From an uncultured Ectothiorhodospiraceae bacterium (GTDB taxonomy: Bacteria; Pseudomonadota; Gammaproteobacteria; UBA6429; Thiohalophilaceae), in the NCBI GenBank assembly GCA_947260005.1, contig CAMYOL010000017.1, forward strand, positions 1 to 64,000: a stretch of 64,000 nt of DNA. The letters are read 5' to 3'. The notes under the pieces were generated by a model. It searched no databases, was not told the DNA's origin, and was given only the letters and a program-made list of their open reading frames with translations. Numbering within the stretch: position 1 is the stretch's first letter; every line of letters starts with the position of its first letter. The position numbers and the translations under genes are program-made. Positions 17,595-26,070 of this stretch are shown one piece after another.

Positions 17595-19766
17595 CTATTT
17601 CGTTATTCTTGAAATTCTTAACACCAGTTTGGCACTGCGTAAGTGACGCATAATTCTGGCCAGGTGGTGTCGATCTTTCACTGATATGGTAAAGCTAATA
17701 GTAGTGTGCTCACCATCGCGCTCAGCCATTTCGACATTCTCGATATTCGCATCCATGTCGGAAATCAAAGCGGCGATTTTGGCCAGTACACCACGTTGAT
17801 TTTTTACCAGGGTGCGCAATTCGACAGGGAAATCACCTTCGACATTTTCGCCCCAGTCTACGTCGATCCATTTATCCGGTAGATTGCGGTATTCGGCAAC
17901 GTTATTACAAAGATGAGTATGGATAACCACACCACGCCCTGCGGTTACAAAACCAAGAATCTCATCACCGGGAATCGGGCGACAACATTTTGCATAGGTT
18001 ACAACCGTTCCTTCCGTACCTTTAATCGCAAGTGGTTTCTTATTGCTATCTACCGACTGCAGTTCTGTTTCTAATTTTTCATCGTCACCCTGAGCCAACA
18101 TTCTGGCCATGATAATCGGCATTCGATTGCCTAATCCAACATCGGCCAACAATAATTCAATACGTTTATATTTAAATGACTTTAAAACATGCAATACATT
18201 TTTTTTCGGTAAATCTTTTAATGATGTTCCAAAATCCTCAAGGCTACGGTTAATCAGACGTTCACCAAGTTGAATCGCTTCATCTTGCTGTAAATTTTTC
18301 AAAAAGTGCCGGATATTAGATCGTGCCTTGGCAGTATGCACAAAGTTAAGCCATACCGGATTCGGCCCCGCAGCAGGAGAAGTTATAATTTCGACGGTCT
18401 GACCATTACGCAACTCTGATCGCAACGGCATTAAACGACGATCAATCTTCACCGCCACACATTGATTACCCACATCGGTGTGAACTGAATAAGCAAAATC
18501 AACTGCGGTCGCACCTCTGGGCAATTCCATGATGTCGCCTTTTGGAGAAAAAACATAGACCTCGTCCGGAAACAAATCAAACTTCACGTTTTCCAGGAAC
18601 TCCATAGAATTCCCTGCATGTTGCTGGATCTCCAGTACATCCAGTAACCATTGACGCGCACGAACTTGCGCACTGTTACCTGACTCGTCACCGCTTTTAT
18701 ATAACCAATGTGCCGCAATCCCGGCCTCGGCTACTTTGTCCATATCGGCAGTACGAATCTGTACTTCGATCGGGACCCCATAAGGACTGAATAAAACGGT
18801 ATGTAATGACTGGTAGCCATTCACTTTTGGAATAGCAATATAATCTTTAAATCGTCCAGGCATCGGTTTATATAGATTATGCACCGCACCGAGAACCCGG
18901 TAACACATATCAACGGAATCGACGACAATCCGAAAAGCATAGACATCCATTACCTCACTAAAGGGTAATACCTTGCTGCGCATTTTATTATAAATACCGT
19001 ATAGATGTTTCTCACGACCTATTACCGTATCGTCTAAACCTTCTTGTTTCAGCCTACCTTTGATTGATTGCTCAATCTTGCTCACGATCTCTTTACGGTT
19101 GCCGCGCGCTTTACGCATGCGTTCATCAAGAACTCGATAACGAAGTGGATAGATCGCGGCAAAACAAAGATCTTCGAGTTCAAGGCGGATCGCATTCATC
19201 CCCAAACGATTGGCAATCGGTCCGTAGATATCCAGGGTTTCACGGGCAATGCGTTTACGTTTCTCTGGGCGCATGACATTCAGGGTGCGCATGTTATGCA
19301 AACGATCAGCTAGCTTGACCAGGATCACTCGAATATCTCGCGTCATCGCCAACATCATCTTGCGAAAGTTTTCCGCCTGTGCTTCGACTTTGGATTCAAA
19401 TTCCATGACATCGAGTTTGCTGACGCCATCGACCAGTTCTGCAACCTCTTCGTCGAAGATATTGATCAGTTGTTCTTTAGCGGTAGGGGTGTCTTCGATG
19501 ACATCATGCAGCAAGGCTGCAATCAGACTTTTATGATCCATGCGCATCTCGGCGAGAATACGCGCCACTGCGACAGGGTGGTAAATATAGGGTTCGCCAG
19601 TTTTGCGGGATTGTCCGTCGTGCGCTTCGGCACCAAATAAATAAGCCCGATAAACCTCAGCGATTTGATCGGGCTCTAGATATTCTTCGAGTATTTCACA
19701 CAGATGACTAATACGAAAAGCAGTCAGGTCTCCGTCTAATCGAATATCTGTAATCGGCGCGGCAAT
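17595..19766 (-). CDS. spoT: Bifunctional (p)ppGpp synthetase/hydrolase SpoT, predicted ATT start
   Basis: SpoT makes and degrades the alarmone (p)ppGpp. Domains in order are the HD hydrolase (HPVAVARILAEM, LLHDVIEDT), the synthetase (REKHLYGIYNKM, then GYQSLHTVLF and EVQIRT), TGS (VYVFSPKGDIMELP) and ACT at the C-terminus. The first ATG, GTG or TTG in frame (GTG at 19568) would cut away the conserved GEPYIYHPVAV block of the HD domain, so it cannot be the true start. Upstream the frame stays open to the rpoZ stop TAG (19770-19772), which is in the same frame. The best start is ATT at 19766, eight bases after AGGAG. This gives 723 aa, close to E. coli SpoT (702 aa). Confidence 0.92.
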   Translation of the reverse strand: MAAPITDIRLDGDLTAFRISHLCEILEEYLEPDQIAEVYRAYLFGAEAHDGQSRKTGEPYIYHPVAVARILAEMRMDHKSLIAALLHDVIEDTPTAKEQLINIFDEEVAELVDGVSKLDVMEFESKVEAQAENFRKMMLAMTRDIRVILVKLADRLHNMRTLNVMRPEKRKRIARETLDIYGPIANRLGMNAIRLELEDLCFAAIYPLRYRVLDERMRKARGNRKEIVSKIEQSIKGRLKQEGLDDTVIGREKHLYGIYNKMRSKVLPFSEVMDVYAFRIVVDSVDMCYRVLGAVHNLYKPMPGRFKDYIAIPKVNGYQSLHTVLFSPYGVPIEVQIRTADMDKVAEAGIAAHWLYKSGDESGNSAQVRARQWLLDVLEIQQHAGNSMEFLENVKFDLFPDEVYVFSPKGDIMELPRGATAVDFAYSVHTDVGNQCVAVKIDRRLMPLRSELRNGQTVEIITSPAAGPNPVWLNFVHTAKARSNIRHFLKNLQQDEAIQLGERLINRSLEDFGTSLKDLPKKNVLHVLKSFKYKRIELLLADVGLGNRMPIIMARMLAQGDDEKLETELQSVDSNKKPLAIKGTEGTVVTYAKCCRPIPGDEILGFVTAGRGVVIHTHLCNNVAEYRNLPDKWIDVDWGENVEGDFPVELRTLVKNQRGVLAKIAALISDMDANIENVEMAERDGEHTTISFTISVKDRHHLARIMRHLRSAKLVLRISRITK

Positions 19767-19769
19767 CGC

Positions 19770-20186
19770 CTAGGCTCCTGGTTCTTTGTCTCCGCCAAGC
19801 AATCCTGCAAAGGGTGATGGCGCAGGTTCTGATGGTGCTTCCGCTGCAGGAGAGGCTTCTGCTGATGGCGTCTCTTCTTGTTGACCGTCACCGGCAGCCG
19901 TTAATACCTGTTTTTCAATACCGGGTACCGATTCCATATCTTCAGCACTGATCTCAACGCCACCTTCGAGTTCTTCCTCGATAACTTCAGGCTCATCGAT
20001 CGCCTTCGGATCAACCAGACCATCGGCAATTTCACGCAAGGCAACTACGGTCGGTTTATCATTTTCCCATTCAACTAAAGGCTCTTTACCATTAGCGATT
20101 AAGCGGGCGCGCTTTGTGGCCACCAGCACCAATTCAAAACGGTTATCAACTTTGTCGAGACAATCTTCCACGGTTACGCGTGCCAT
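19770..20186 (-). CDS. rpoZ: RNA polymerase omega subunit with acidic Pro/Ala-rich tail
   Basis: Omega assists RNA polymerase assembly and forms part of one ppGpp-binding site. The start [20 protein letters not shown] is diagnostic. The ATG at 20186 has TTGGAG upstream and is preferred over one four codons earlier. At 138 aa it is longer than the 91-aa E. coli protein. The extra part is a low-complexity tail rich in Glu, Pro and Ala (about residues 90-138) and is probably disordered. Its TAG stop is followed in the same frame by the spoT coding sequence. Confidence 0.93.
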   Translation of the reverse strand: MARVTVEDCLDKVDNRFELVLVATKRARLIANGKEPLVEWENDKPTVVALREIADGLVDPKAIDEPEVIEEELEGGVEISAEDMESVPGIEKQVLTAAGDGQQEETPSAEASPAAEAPSEPAPSPFAGLLGGDKEPGA

Positions 20187-20341
20187 TGAGTACTCCAAAT
20201 AATATATATAGGTAAAATAGGATTCTGAACCGGTCTAATTTTGACTGAATTGCACTTCAGTCCGGGGCGATAGCCTGCTCACCGTCCAATCTGGTCAGAA
20301 TCATCAATCCAGAACCGTAAATTATACTGATTAGTCTATGA

Positions 20342-20962
20342 TCATGCCAGTAGTTGAGCCAAAAGTGGCGCCAAATGGGCCTTTTGGCGGGATTCGTGTA
20401 GGCGTGAACTGGTTACAATGGCCTTAATCTCCGCTAATGCCGTCTCAAAATCGTCGTTTACGACTATATAGTCGTATTCTCCATAGTGCTGCATCTCACT
20501 GATGGCATCACTCATGCGCCGGGCTATAATTTCTTCACTGTCGGTAGCCCGCCCCTGCAATCGCTCCCGCAAAGCGGCCTTTGATGGCGGCAATATAAAT
20601 ACACTGGTTGTTTGCATACGTTCACGTACCTGCCGGGCCCCTTGCCAATCGATTTCCAAAATAACATCCATACCTTCCGATAATTTGTTTTCCAGCGCCG
20701 TTTGGGAGGTGCCATAGAAATTATCAAACACCTGGGCATGCTCGACAAAGGCATTATCTTTGACCATCTGCTGATAGGTGGCGACATCAATGAAGTGATA
20801 ATGAGAACCGTCGACCTCACCCTCACGTTTTTCCCGGGTGGTGTGCGAGACCGATACCATCAGTTGTTGGGTTTGTTCAATTAGTGCCGTGACCAGACTG
20901 GTTTTACCTGCTCCAGAAGGCGCTGAGAATATATACAGTGTACCAGGTGATGGATTGCTCAT
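20342..20962 (-). CDS. gmk: Guanylate kinase
   Basis: Gmk phosphorylates GMP to GDP. From the ATG at 20962 ([20 protein letters not shown]) it is 206 aa, the standard length; the open frame extends a further 36 codons upstream, but that part is not conserved. The P-loop SGAGKTSLV is at residues 16-24. The GMP-binding [19 protein letters not shown] segment and [11 protein letters not shown] follow. In related genomes gmk sits next to yicC. Here yicC is 9.8 kb away, across the region that carries the island. Confidence 0.95.
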   Translation of the reverse strand: MSNPSPGTLYIFSAPSGAGKTSLVTALIEQTQQLMVSVSHTTREKREGEVDGSHYHFIDVATYQQMVKDNAFVEHAQVFDNFYGTSQTALENKLSEGMDVILEIDWQGARQVRERMQTTSVFILPPSKAALRERLQGRATDSEEIIARRMSDAISEMQHYGEYDYIVVNDDFETALAEIKAIVTSSRLHESRQKAHLAPLLAQLLA

Positions 20963-21369
20963 GTTTATCAAAGCTCTAGACTCGATTAGGGAAGTAAATA
21001 GTATAGGGAAAAGGTATTCGATTCCATAGCACCCGGAATGTATAAGAAGAAATCTCATAAGGCAGAACAATTGAAATCAATATTTATTTACATTAAAACA
21101 ACCATGTCGTTCCCTTTATATAAATCAAACCCATCAGTCTCTTTGACAAAAACATTTCTTCGATCAAATTTTAGAGATCCGACTTCAATAAAACATTGAG
21201 ACGAATATGAACTGGTTATCATTTATAAATTATATTTTACAAATGTTTTCCTTTCAATTAAGCCGTCGTCACATCATTCGTTATAATGCGCTCGCGTTTA
21301 TCGTACTTATTTTGCATACAATATGTAACGCTTTTATTTTAATCTAAACTTATTTAAAGGATGATATTA
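20963..21369. other. Intergenic region between gmk and the SCP2-like gene
   Basis: These 407 AT-rich bases hold the divergent promoters of gmk and the SCP2-like gene. A TATAAT hexamer lies at 21282-21287, but no good -35 box stands at the right distance, so no promoter is claimed. I see no RNA gene or repeat. Confidence 0.3.
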
Positions 21370-21768
21370 ATGAGTGATTTATTTAATTCAGATTGGATGA
21401 CTAAATTTAAAACCGAATGGAATAATGAACCTGAACTAACCGAACCATTAGAAAAAATTGGTTTTAGTTCAATGATAGGTTATGGATACAATGATGAAGA
21501 TAAGCCAATAGGTTATATTAAAGTTGAGAATGGTCAGGTTACTGAAGCAGGTCCTTATAATGATGAGCAACTTAATTGGGATTTACGAGCGACAAATGAC
21601 CAATGGAAAACATTTTTCAAAAAAGAGCTAGGTATGACTGGTTTAGGACTTGCCTTTACAACTGGAAAATTAAAATTTAAAACAGGCGACTATAGTGCGA
21701 TGATTAAAGATCCTCGTATGGCAACACCGTTTGTTAAAAGTTTTTCAGTAATGGGTCGAATTCAGTAA
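21370..21768 (+). CDS. SCP2-like sterol/lipid-binding domain protein
   Basis: This is a 132-aa cytosolic protein. The pattern matches small stand-alone SCP2 (sterol carrier) domains: an LxxIGFSSMIGYGY strand, a mid-protein W-D-L-R-A-T segment, and the late GLGLAFTTGKLKFKTGDYSAMI followed by a C-terminal helix. Such proteins bind acyl chains or sterol-like lipids, and the ligand here is unknown. The ATG at 21370 has AAAGGATGATATTA upstream and is preferred to the first in-frame start at 21361. It stands alone, followed by a hairpin. Confidence 0.65.
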   Translation: MSDLFNSDWMTKFKTEWNNEPELTEPLEKIGFSSMIGYGYNDEDKPIGYIKVENGQVTEAGPYNDEQLNWDLRATNDQWKTFFKKELGMTGLGLAFTTGKLKFKTGDYSAMIKDPRMATPFVKSFSVMGRIQ

Positions 21769-21784
21769 CCGATTAATCTGGTGA

Positions 21785-21817
21785 GTGCTCGTTGTATTAT
21801 TTTTTTACGACGAGCAC
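21785..21817 (+). terminator. Stem-loop after the SCP2-like gene
   Basis: GTGCTCGT at 21785-21792 pairs with ACGAGCAC ending at 21817, with further partial pairing and a T-rich loop. The T run is inside the loop, so it is not a textbook terminator, though its place 17 bp after the stop codon fits transcript-end formation. The string TTTTTTTACGACGAG recurs at 21970-21984. Confidence 0.4.
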
Positions 21818-22021
21818 ATTTCCTCATTCAATCTGAACAACTATATCGACTAATACCATAGCTTATCACTCCGTTGCTTTACTCCAATACTTTTCCTCTT
21901 ATTAATATAGAAAACAAACACTCCTACTTTTATTCCTGACTAGTCCTGTCAGTTATTTTTTCGATAGAAGTTTTTTTACGACGAGAAAATTTATTTAATA
22001 TTAGTAAGCTTTTAGCGTTAA

Positions 22022-22035
22022 TTGATCTACATCAG
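22022..22035 (+). promoter_or_regulatory. FNR/Anr-type box upstream of ompW
   Basis: TTGATCTACATCAG differs by one base from the FNR consensus TTGAT-N4-ATCAA. It lies about 95 bp upstream of the ompW start. In E. coli ompW responds to oxygen through FNR, so the site is in the expected place. Binding is inferred, not shown. Confidence 0.6.
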
Positions 22036-22123
22036 TTACAAATCATCACATTCGTTATCAAATGCACGCCACAAATTGATTGATTGAATTTGCCCTGTAA
22101 TTTTTATTTTGGAGTAGTTTGTA

Positions 22124-22747
22124 ATGTCTAGTAAGAATGTATTTTATAAAATTTTTTTTAGTATTATTGTTATCGGTCTTTCGTCACAAACCTTTGCTGT
22201 CGATAAAGGCGACTGGATCGTGCGTTTTGGTGCGGCCAGCGTGAACCCGAATGACAGTAGTGGCGAATTAGTAGCTGGTGTCGGTGTTGCCGTAGATGAT
22301 AGCCAGGCCGCCTTTGCAAATCTGAGTTATATGATTGGTGACAACCTCGCACTAGAATTGTTAGCCTCCACTCCCTTCACCCACACCATTAGCGCTACAG
22401 GTGCATTATCAGGAGAAGTTGCAGAAGTTAAACAATTACCCCCAACGTTTAGTATTCAGTACCATTTCACGCCAAAGAGTAATTTACGTCCATACGTTGG
22501 CGCCGGTATAAACTACACCATCTTCTTCGACGAACAAGCCACTGCCGTAATCTCAAGTATCGACCTTGATAATTCTTTGGGCCTCGCAGCACAAGCGGGT
22601 ATCGATATCGACTTTACTAAAAACTGGTTCTTCAATGCGGATTTACGTTATATCAATATTGAAACTACTGCCACTACAGACATTGGTAGCGTTGATGTTA
22701 CTATTGATCCATGGGTATTAAGTCTGGGTATCGGTACAACATTTTAA
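22124..22747 (+). CDS. ompW: OmpW family outer-membrane protein
   Basis: OmpW proteins are small eight-stranded outer-membrane barrels with a hydrophobic channel. This one is 207 aa, with a Sec signal peptide ending near SSQTFA (about residue 25). The family features are GDWIVRFGAASVNPND, NLALELLASTPFTH, then LPPTFSIQYHF and LRPYVGAGINYTIFF, and a C-terminal aromatic (GIGTTF). TTTTGGAG precedes the ATG. An FNR-type box is about 95 bp upstream, and a perfect inverted repeat lies 32 bp downstream. Confidence 0.93.
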   Translation: MSSKNVFYKIFFSIIVIGLSSQTFAVDKGDWIVRFGAASVNPNDSSGELVAGVGVAVDDSQAAFANLSYMIGDNLALELLASTPFTHTISATGALSGEVAEVKQLPPTFSIQYHFTPKSNLRPYVGAGINYTIFFDEQATAVISSIDLDNSLGLAAQAGIDIDFTKNWFFNADLRYINIETTATTDIGSVDVTIDPWVLSLGIGTTF

Positions 22748-22779
22748 TGGACTCAATTAATCAGATGTAAAAAATAAAC

Positions 22780-22812
22780 AGGTGGTGACAAAATTAAATA
22801 TTGTCACCACCT
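22780..22812 (+). repeat. Perfect 12-bp inverted repeat after ompW
   Basis: AGGTGGTGACAA (22780-22791) and its exact complement (22801-22812) flank a nine-base AT loop. It can form a stable transcript-end hairpin for ompW, although no T run follows. The arm contains GTGGTGACA, the same core as the integrase arm-type repeats at 23611-23621 and 30606-30677. This may be coincidence or a trace of an older insertion boundary. Confidence 0.6.
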
Positions 22813-22969
22813 GGATTATTCATTTATATTGTCGCAACAATTTTTGGTAATGCTCAATATCTTGTTCCATTATTCCCCCTTGAAATTCCAATCAACACTT
22901 TTAAAACATAAATTTATTTTATTCTTTTGAACAGGCTATGGTCATATTTATCTGACGAATAGTGATATA

Positions 22970-23461
22970 TTAATTCATGTATATCGCTTTTATTTTATGA
23001 CTTCGAGCTTGTATGCCTAGCAGTATAATATGCTCGACATCGGCCTCACCGCGCTTAAAGAGGTAGGTTTTTAAATTACGCCATTCTTCAACAGAATCAG
23101 CCAGTTCTATTTTTAAGTCATCATATTCACTTACCGAGATAAAATGTCCCTGTTCTCCATCAATAGAGATAAGTGGCACAATGGTTTGCAAAAAAGGAAC
23201 TAACTGTTGTTTTGACTCGATACGAGTGACTTTACGCGCACCTAAGATATAACCGATCCCGTCGTCAGCACTGTCCCATTGTTGTTCTGTCATAGTAAAC
23301 GGAAGTTGTATGTTATTAACTAAGGTAGATATGTCATTAATATTCATTGCCGTTCTGAATTGCACGGCCACTTGAGCGTCTATTTCATTAGTACGATTAT
23401 TATCTGAACAGCCTGGTAATATAAGGGAAATAAAAATTACTCCGATAATTCTAATATACAT
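22970..23461 (-). CDS. Hypothetical lipoprotein
   Basis: This is a 163-aa protein with a short hydrophobic signal and a clear lipobox (LILPGC, Cys18), so it is predicted to be lipid-anchored in the envelope. The mature part is mixed alpha/beta with no domain I recognise. It stands alone on the minus strand just outside the yicC-type island (the left att repeat is at 23508-23534), so it is probably chromosomal, not cargo. Confidence 0.6.
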   Translation of the reverse strand: MYIRIIGVIFISLILPGCSDNNRTNEIDAQVAVQFRTAMNINDISTLVNNIQLPFTMTEQQWDSADDGIGYILGARKVTRIESKQQLVPFLQTIVPLISIDGEQGHFISVSEYDDLKIELADSVEEWRNLKTYLFKRGEADVEHIILLGIQARSHKIKAIYMN

Positions 23462-23507
23462 TCTTTAATGTTTCTTCGGTTATACTTCTTCGACAACGTA
23501 AATTTCT

Positions 23508-23534
23508 ATTCAATATTCTGAACTTGCTCGCGCA
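23508..23534. repeat. Attachment-site repeat, distal end of island
   Basis: This 27-bp segment matches 30794-30820, the 3' end of yicC, with two mismatches, in the same orientation. Read on the minus strand it would encode LREQVQNIE then stop, the same residues as the real yicC end (MREQVQNIE), with synonymous changes. It marks the far boundary of the island. Confidence 0.85.
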
Positions 23535-23599
23535 ATGCGGATAATATTTCCATATATTTCAATATCTTACAAGTTATTTCTTTGTATTCATGCATTTGC

Positions 23600-23621
23600 C
23601 TGCCACCAAATCTGTCACCAC
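23600..23621. promoter_or_regulatory. Integrase arm-type sites, distal end
   Basis: TCTGTCACCAC at 23611-23621 and a related CTGCCACCA at 23600-23608 lie 70-90 bp inside the distal att repeat. The same 11-mer and its complement occur near the other end of the island (30606-30677). Paired occurrence next to both att repeats is the reason for calling them arm sites. Confidence 0.65.
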
Positions 23622-23905
23622 TCTAGATGAATGACATCATCACAACTAGCCATCCACGATGACTACAATATTTCTAACTTTAAACGAGATTTGTAAGCCC
23701 CATATTATAAACTGTGTTCATATAGCATATATATGGAACTTTCTCTTGAAAAGATGATCAATACGTAACCAGATAGTACTTTTGGAGGATAGCTTTGCCT
23801 ATCAATATACACTAATTTCTATTGCACACAGGATCATCAAGTCCTATAGTAGAATTAGTGATTGACCGATATAGAGGCCGATATTCGCTACATACTCAAC
23901 TGAAT

Positions 23906-24757
23906 ATGACCACACAAAACGACAAAGTAGATAATCTTCCATCTTTCAAAAAACCTCCACTCAGTGAAGTTGTATTATCAGTTCAGTTTGAACCTTTACA
24001 TAAAATGCAGTCAGCCCAAATAGGTGTTCTATGGTCGACCGTTTTTCGTAGTAAATATCCACATACCGAACAACACCCTAAGATTAACGAAACTATCGAG
24101 CGCTTCGGAGAACCTGAACACCCCGCTAAAGAATTAATAAAGCTTGATCTTAGTGGCGGGCCCGATACTCCCAGATGTTGGTTCATAAGTGAAGATGGTA
24201 CTGAACTGATACAAATTCAACAGGATCGACTACTTCACAATTGGCGTAAAACTAGAGACGAGGATGGTTATCCTAGATATGAGGCTGTTCGTGCTGAATT
24301 CAGTCAAGATCTTCAATCATTATATTCATTTGTTGAAAAAGAAAATATTGGTGCAATTTCACCTAATCAATGTGAAGTTACATATATAAACCATATTGTT
24401 ACCAACGAGGGTTGGCAAGATCATTCTGAGTTGAGCAAAATTGTGCCTAGCTGGAACCCAACATATAGTGATGATTTTCTCTCAGAACCTGAAAACACAA
24501 AAATTGCAACACAATATATATTCAATACCCCAAACGATAATGAACCATGGGGCCGTTTATACATAAACGTACAACCAGCTTTTTATAAAAAAGATAACCA
24601 GCCCGTCTATACAATGACTCTCACGGCAAGAGGACACCCATTAACACCTGATATAGATGGTGTTTTACAGTTTCTAAACTCTGGAAGAGAAAATATTGTT
24701 AGAGCCTTCACTTCTATTACATCAAGTGGAATGCATAAAGTTTGGGAAAAGGAGTAA
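23906..24757 (+). CDS. TIGR04255 family protein
   Basis: This protein of about 283 aa opens with FKKPPLSEVVLSVQFEPL (near residue 13), the hallmark N-terminus of the uncharacterised TIGR04255 family, and has the family's N-QCEVTYINHI segment in the middle. It ends with RENIVRAFTSITSSGMHKVW, also typical. I chose the ATG at 23906; an open extension to 23822 exists but lacks the motif and an ATG. It is the first of three + strand genes with 3-bp and 11-bp gaps, clearly an operon. The biochemical function is unknown. It is carried by the yicC island. Confidence 0.8.
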   Translation: MTTQNDKVDNLPSFKKPPLSEVVLSVQFEPLHKMQSAQIGVLWSTVFRSKYPHTEQHPKINETIERFGEPEHPAKELIKLDLSGGPDTPRCWFISEDGTELIQIQQDRLLHNWRKTRDEDGYPRYEAVRAEFSQDLQSLYSFVEKENIGAISPNQCEVTYINHIVTNEGWQDHSELSKIVPSWNPTYSDDFLSEPENTKIATQYIFNTPNDNEPWGRLYINVQPAFYKKDNQPVYTMTLTARGHPLTPDIDGVLQFLNSGRENIVRAFTSITSSGMHKVWEKE

Positions 24758-24760
24758 TAT

Positions 24761-25330
24761 ATGGAACCGTTAAAGAAAATTGAAAATAGTAATCAGCACT
24801 ATCCAAGCGCACTTACTGGTAATGAAATTACTCAAGCTTCACCATATGCACCATGTACCGAGACAGACAATTTTGATCAACCATGGGGCACTATAAACAT
24901 ATTTGCAAAAAAACAAATTGTTTATAGGATTAGAATAGGCTCTGAGGTTCCAGACTGGATCCATAATGTTATTGCTAAACTAAACGAATTTCTTACTTTA
25001 GAAGAAAATTGGGATTCATACGGTGCTGAAAAGATTGATGTGAATTCCACTATTTTTGTTTTTGAAATGCTTACAGAACTAATAAAAATTGACATTACTG
25101 AACCATTTATTTTTCCATCGAATGATGGTGGCATACAAATGGAATGGCATAAAGCAGATGTTGATTTCGAAATTAAAATAAATCCTGATCGTAATGTTGA
25201 ATTTTTATTTGATGATGATCGAAACGAATTCAATTCTATTGAAGAAGAATTTGTCTTTATCAGATCAATGCTACCGACAAATTTCACACAAACTGTTGAA
25301 AACTTTTTAAGCTGTGTTAATAATCGATAG
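24761..25330 (+). CDS. Hypothetical protein, second gene of TIGR04255 cassette
   Basis: This is a 189-aa acidic cytosolic protein without signal peptide or membrane segments. Two blocks look like family signatures: LEENWDSYGAEKID near residue 82 and FPSNDGGIQMEWHKADVDFE near residue 122, followed by a beta-rich, strongly acidic segment (FLFDDDRNEF). I recall proteins with NWDSYGA...DGG-Q-EW patterns near TIGR04255 genes but cannot name a function. It begins 3 bp after the TIGR04255 gene, so the products are probably made together. Confidence 0.7.
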   Translation: MEPLKKIENSNQHYPSALTGNEITQASPYAPCTETDNFDQPWGTINIFAKKQIVYRIRIGSEVPDWIHNVIAKLNEFLTLEENWDSYGAEKIDVNSTIFVFEMLTELIKIDITEPFIFPSNDGGIQMEWHKADVDFEIKINPDRNVEFLFDDDRNEFNSIEEEFVFIRSMLPTNFTQTVENFLSCVNNR

Positions 25331-25341
25331 TTAAAGTTGTT

Positions 25342-25767
25342 ATGTCTTATGAAGACGATGATGATACTTCTATTGAAAATAACGTCGTTCTATGGCGAAG
25401 GATAAATCCTATTTGGGTTAATTACGACGACAATGGCAACCCCTTTGTTACATCCCAGGCATTCCAGAATGCTAAACCAGAAAATCATGAAAAAATTATG
25501 ATTCCTGCCGGGTATAAACATAGCCCTGCTTTATCTGTTGCATTCTCACAAAAAACTAGTATCGATGATTATTTAGCTAAAACACCTGGCTACTATCTTG
25601 TGGAGTTCACTGCTGGAGAGGTAAGAGGGTTAAATCAAACAATTCAAGAAACTTCCCTAATTGACGAGCCTGCACATGGCAGCGTAATTGGAAATAAGAA
25701 AAAAAACGCCGTAAAAAAAGGTTTTAAACGAATTAGCAGATGGGTTGTAGCACCGGATTCTAAGTAA
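25342..25767 (+). CDS. Hypothetical protein, third gene of TIGR04255 cassette
   Basis: This 141-aa protein begins with an acidic cluster (MSYEDDDDTS). It continues through VLWRRINPIWVNYDD near residue 17, a FVTSQAFQNAK segment, and PGYYLVEFTAGEVRGL near residue 83. It ends in a very basic tail (GNKKKNAVKKGFKRISR) that could bind nucleic acid. I do not recognise a named domain. The gene starts 11 bp after its neighbour and ends the cassette. Length, order and strand fit a small conserved three-gene unit. Confidence 0.7.
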   Translation: MSYEDDDDTSIENNVVLWRRINPIWVNYDDNGNPFVTSQAFQNAKPENHEKIMIPAGYKHSPALSVAFSQKTSIDDYLAKTPGYYLVEFTAGEVRGLNQTIQETSLIDEPAHGSVIGNKKKNAVKKGFKRISRWVVAPDSK

Positions 25768-26070
25768 GAAGCAATATATTTCTATTTCAAATATTTACTG
25801 GTAACAACTCATATCATTTCTTACACATTCGCAGATAGGTTCATAAAAGCTCGCACAGTGAATGAGTAATGTATTTATGGGTTCGATCGCGCTGATCAGA
25901 CATGCAGTTTAATATCCAAATGGGTATAAATACAACCACTTTCAGTCAAGAGTTGTCGTTTAACGTTCGCTCTTCTGTTTCATTAATGCGTATTTGACCT
26001 CTATTACCACACTTGCCTAGTGTCACTAAAACAATCATAACGCTGGCTATATTGATCGAGTGTTTACCTT
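25768..26070. other. Intergenic region inside the island
   Basis: About 300 AT-rich bases between the TIGR04255 cassette and the converging membrane-protein gene. I see no gene, clear terminator, or repeat here. It may hold remnants of other cargo that can no longer be recognised. Confidence 0.3.
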
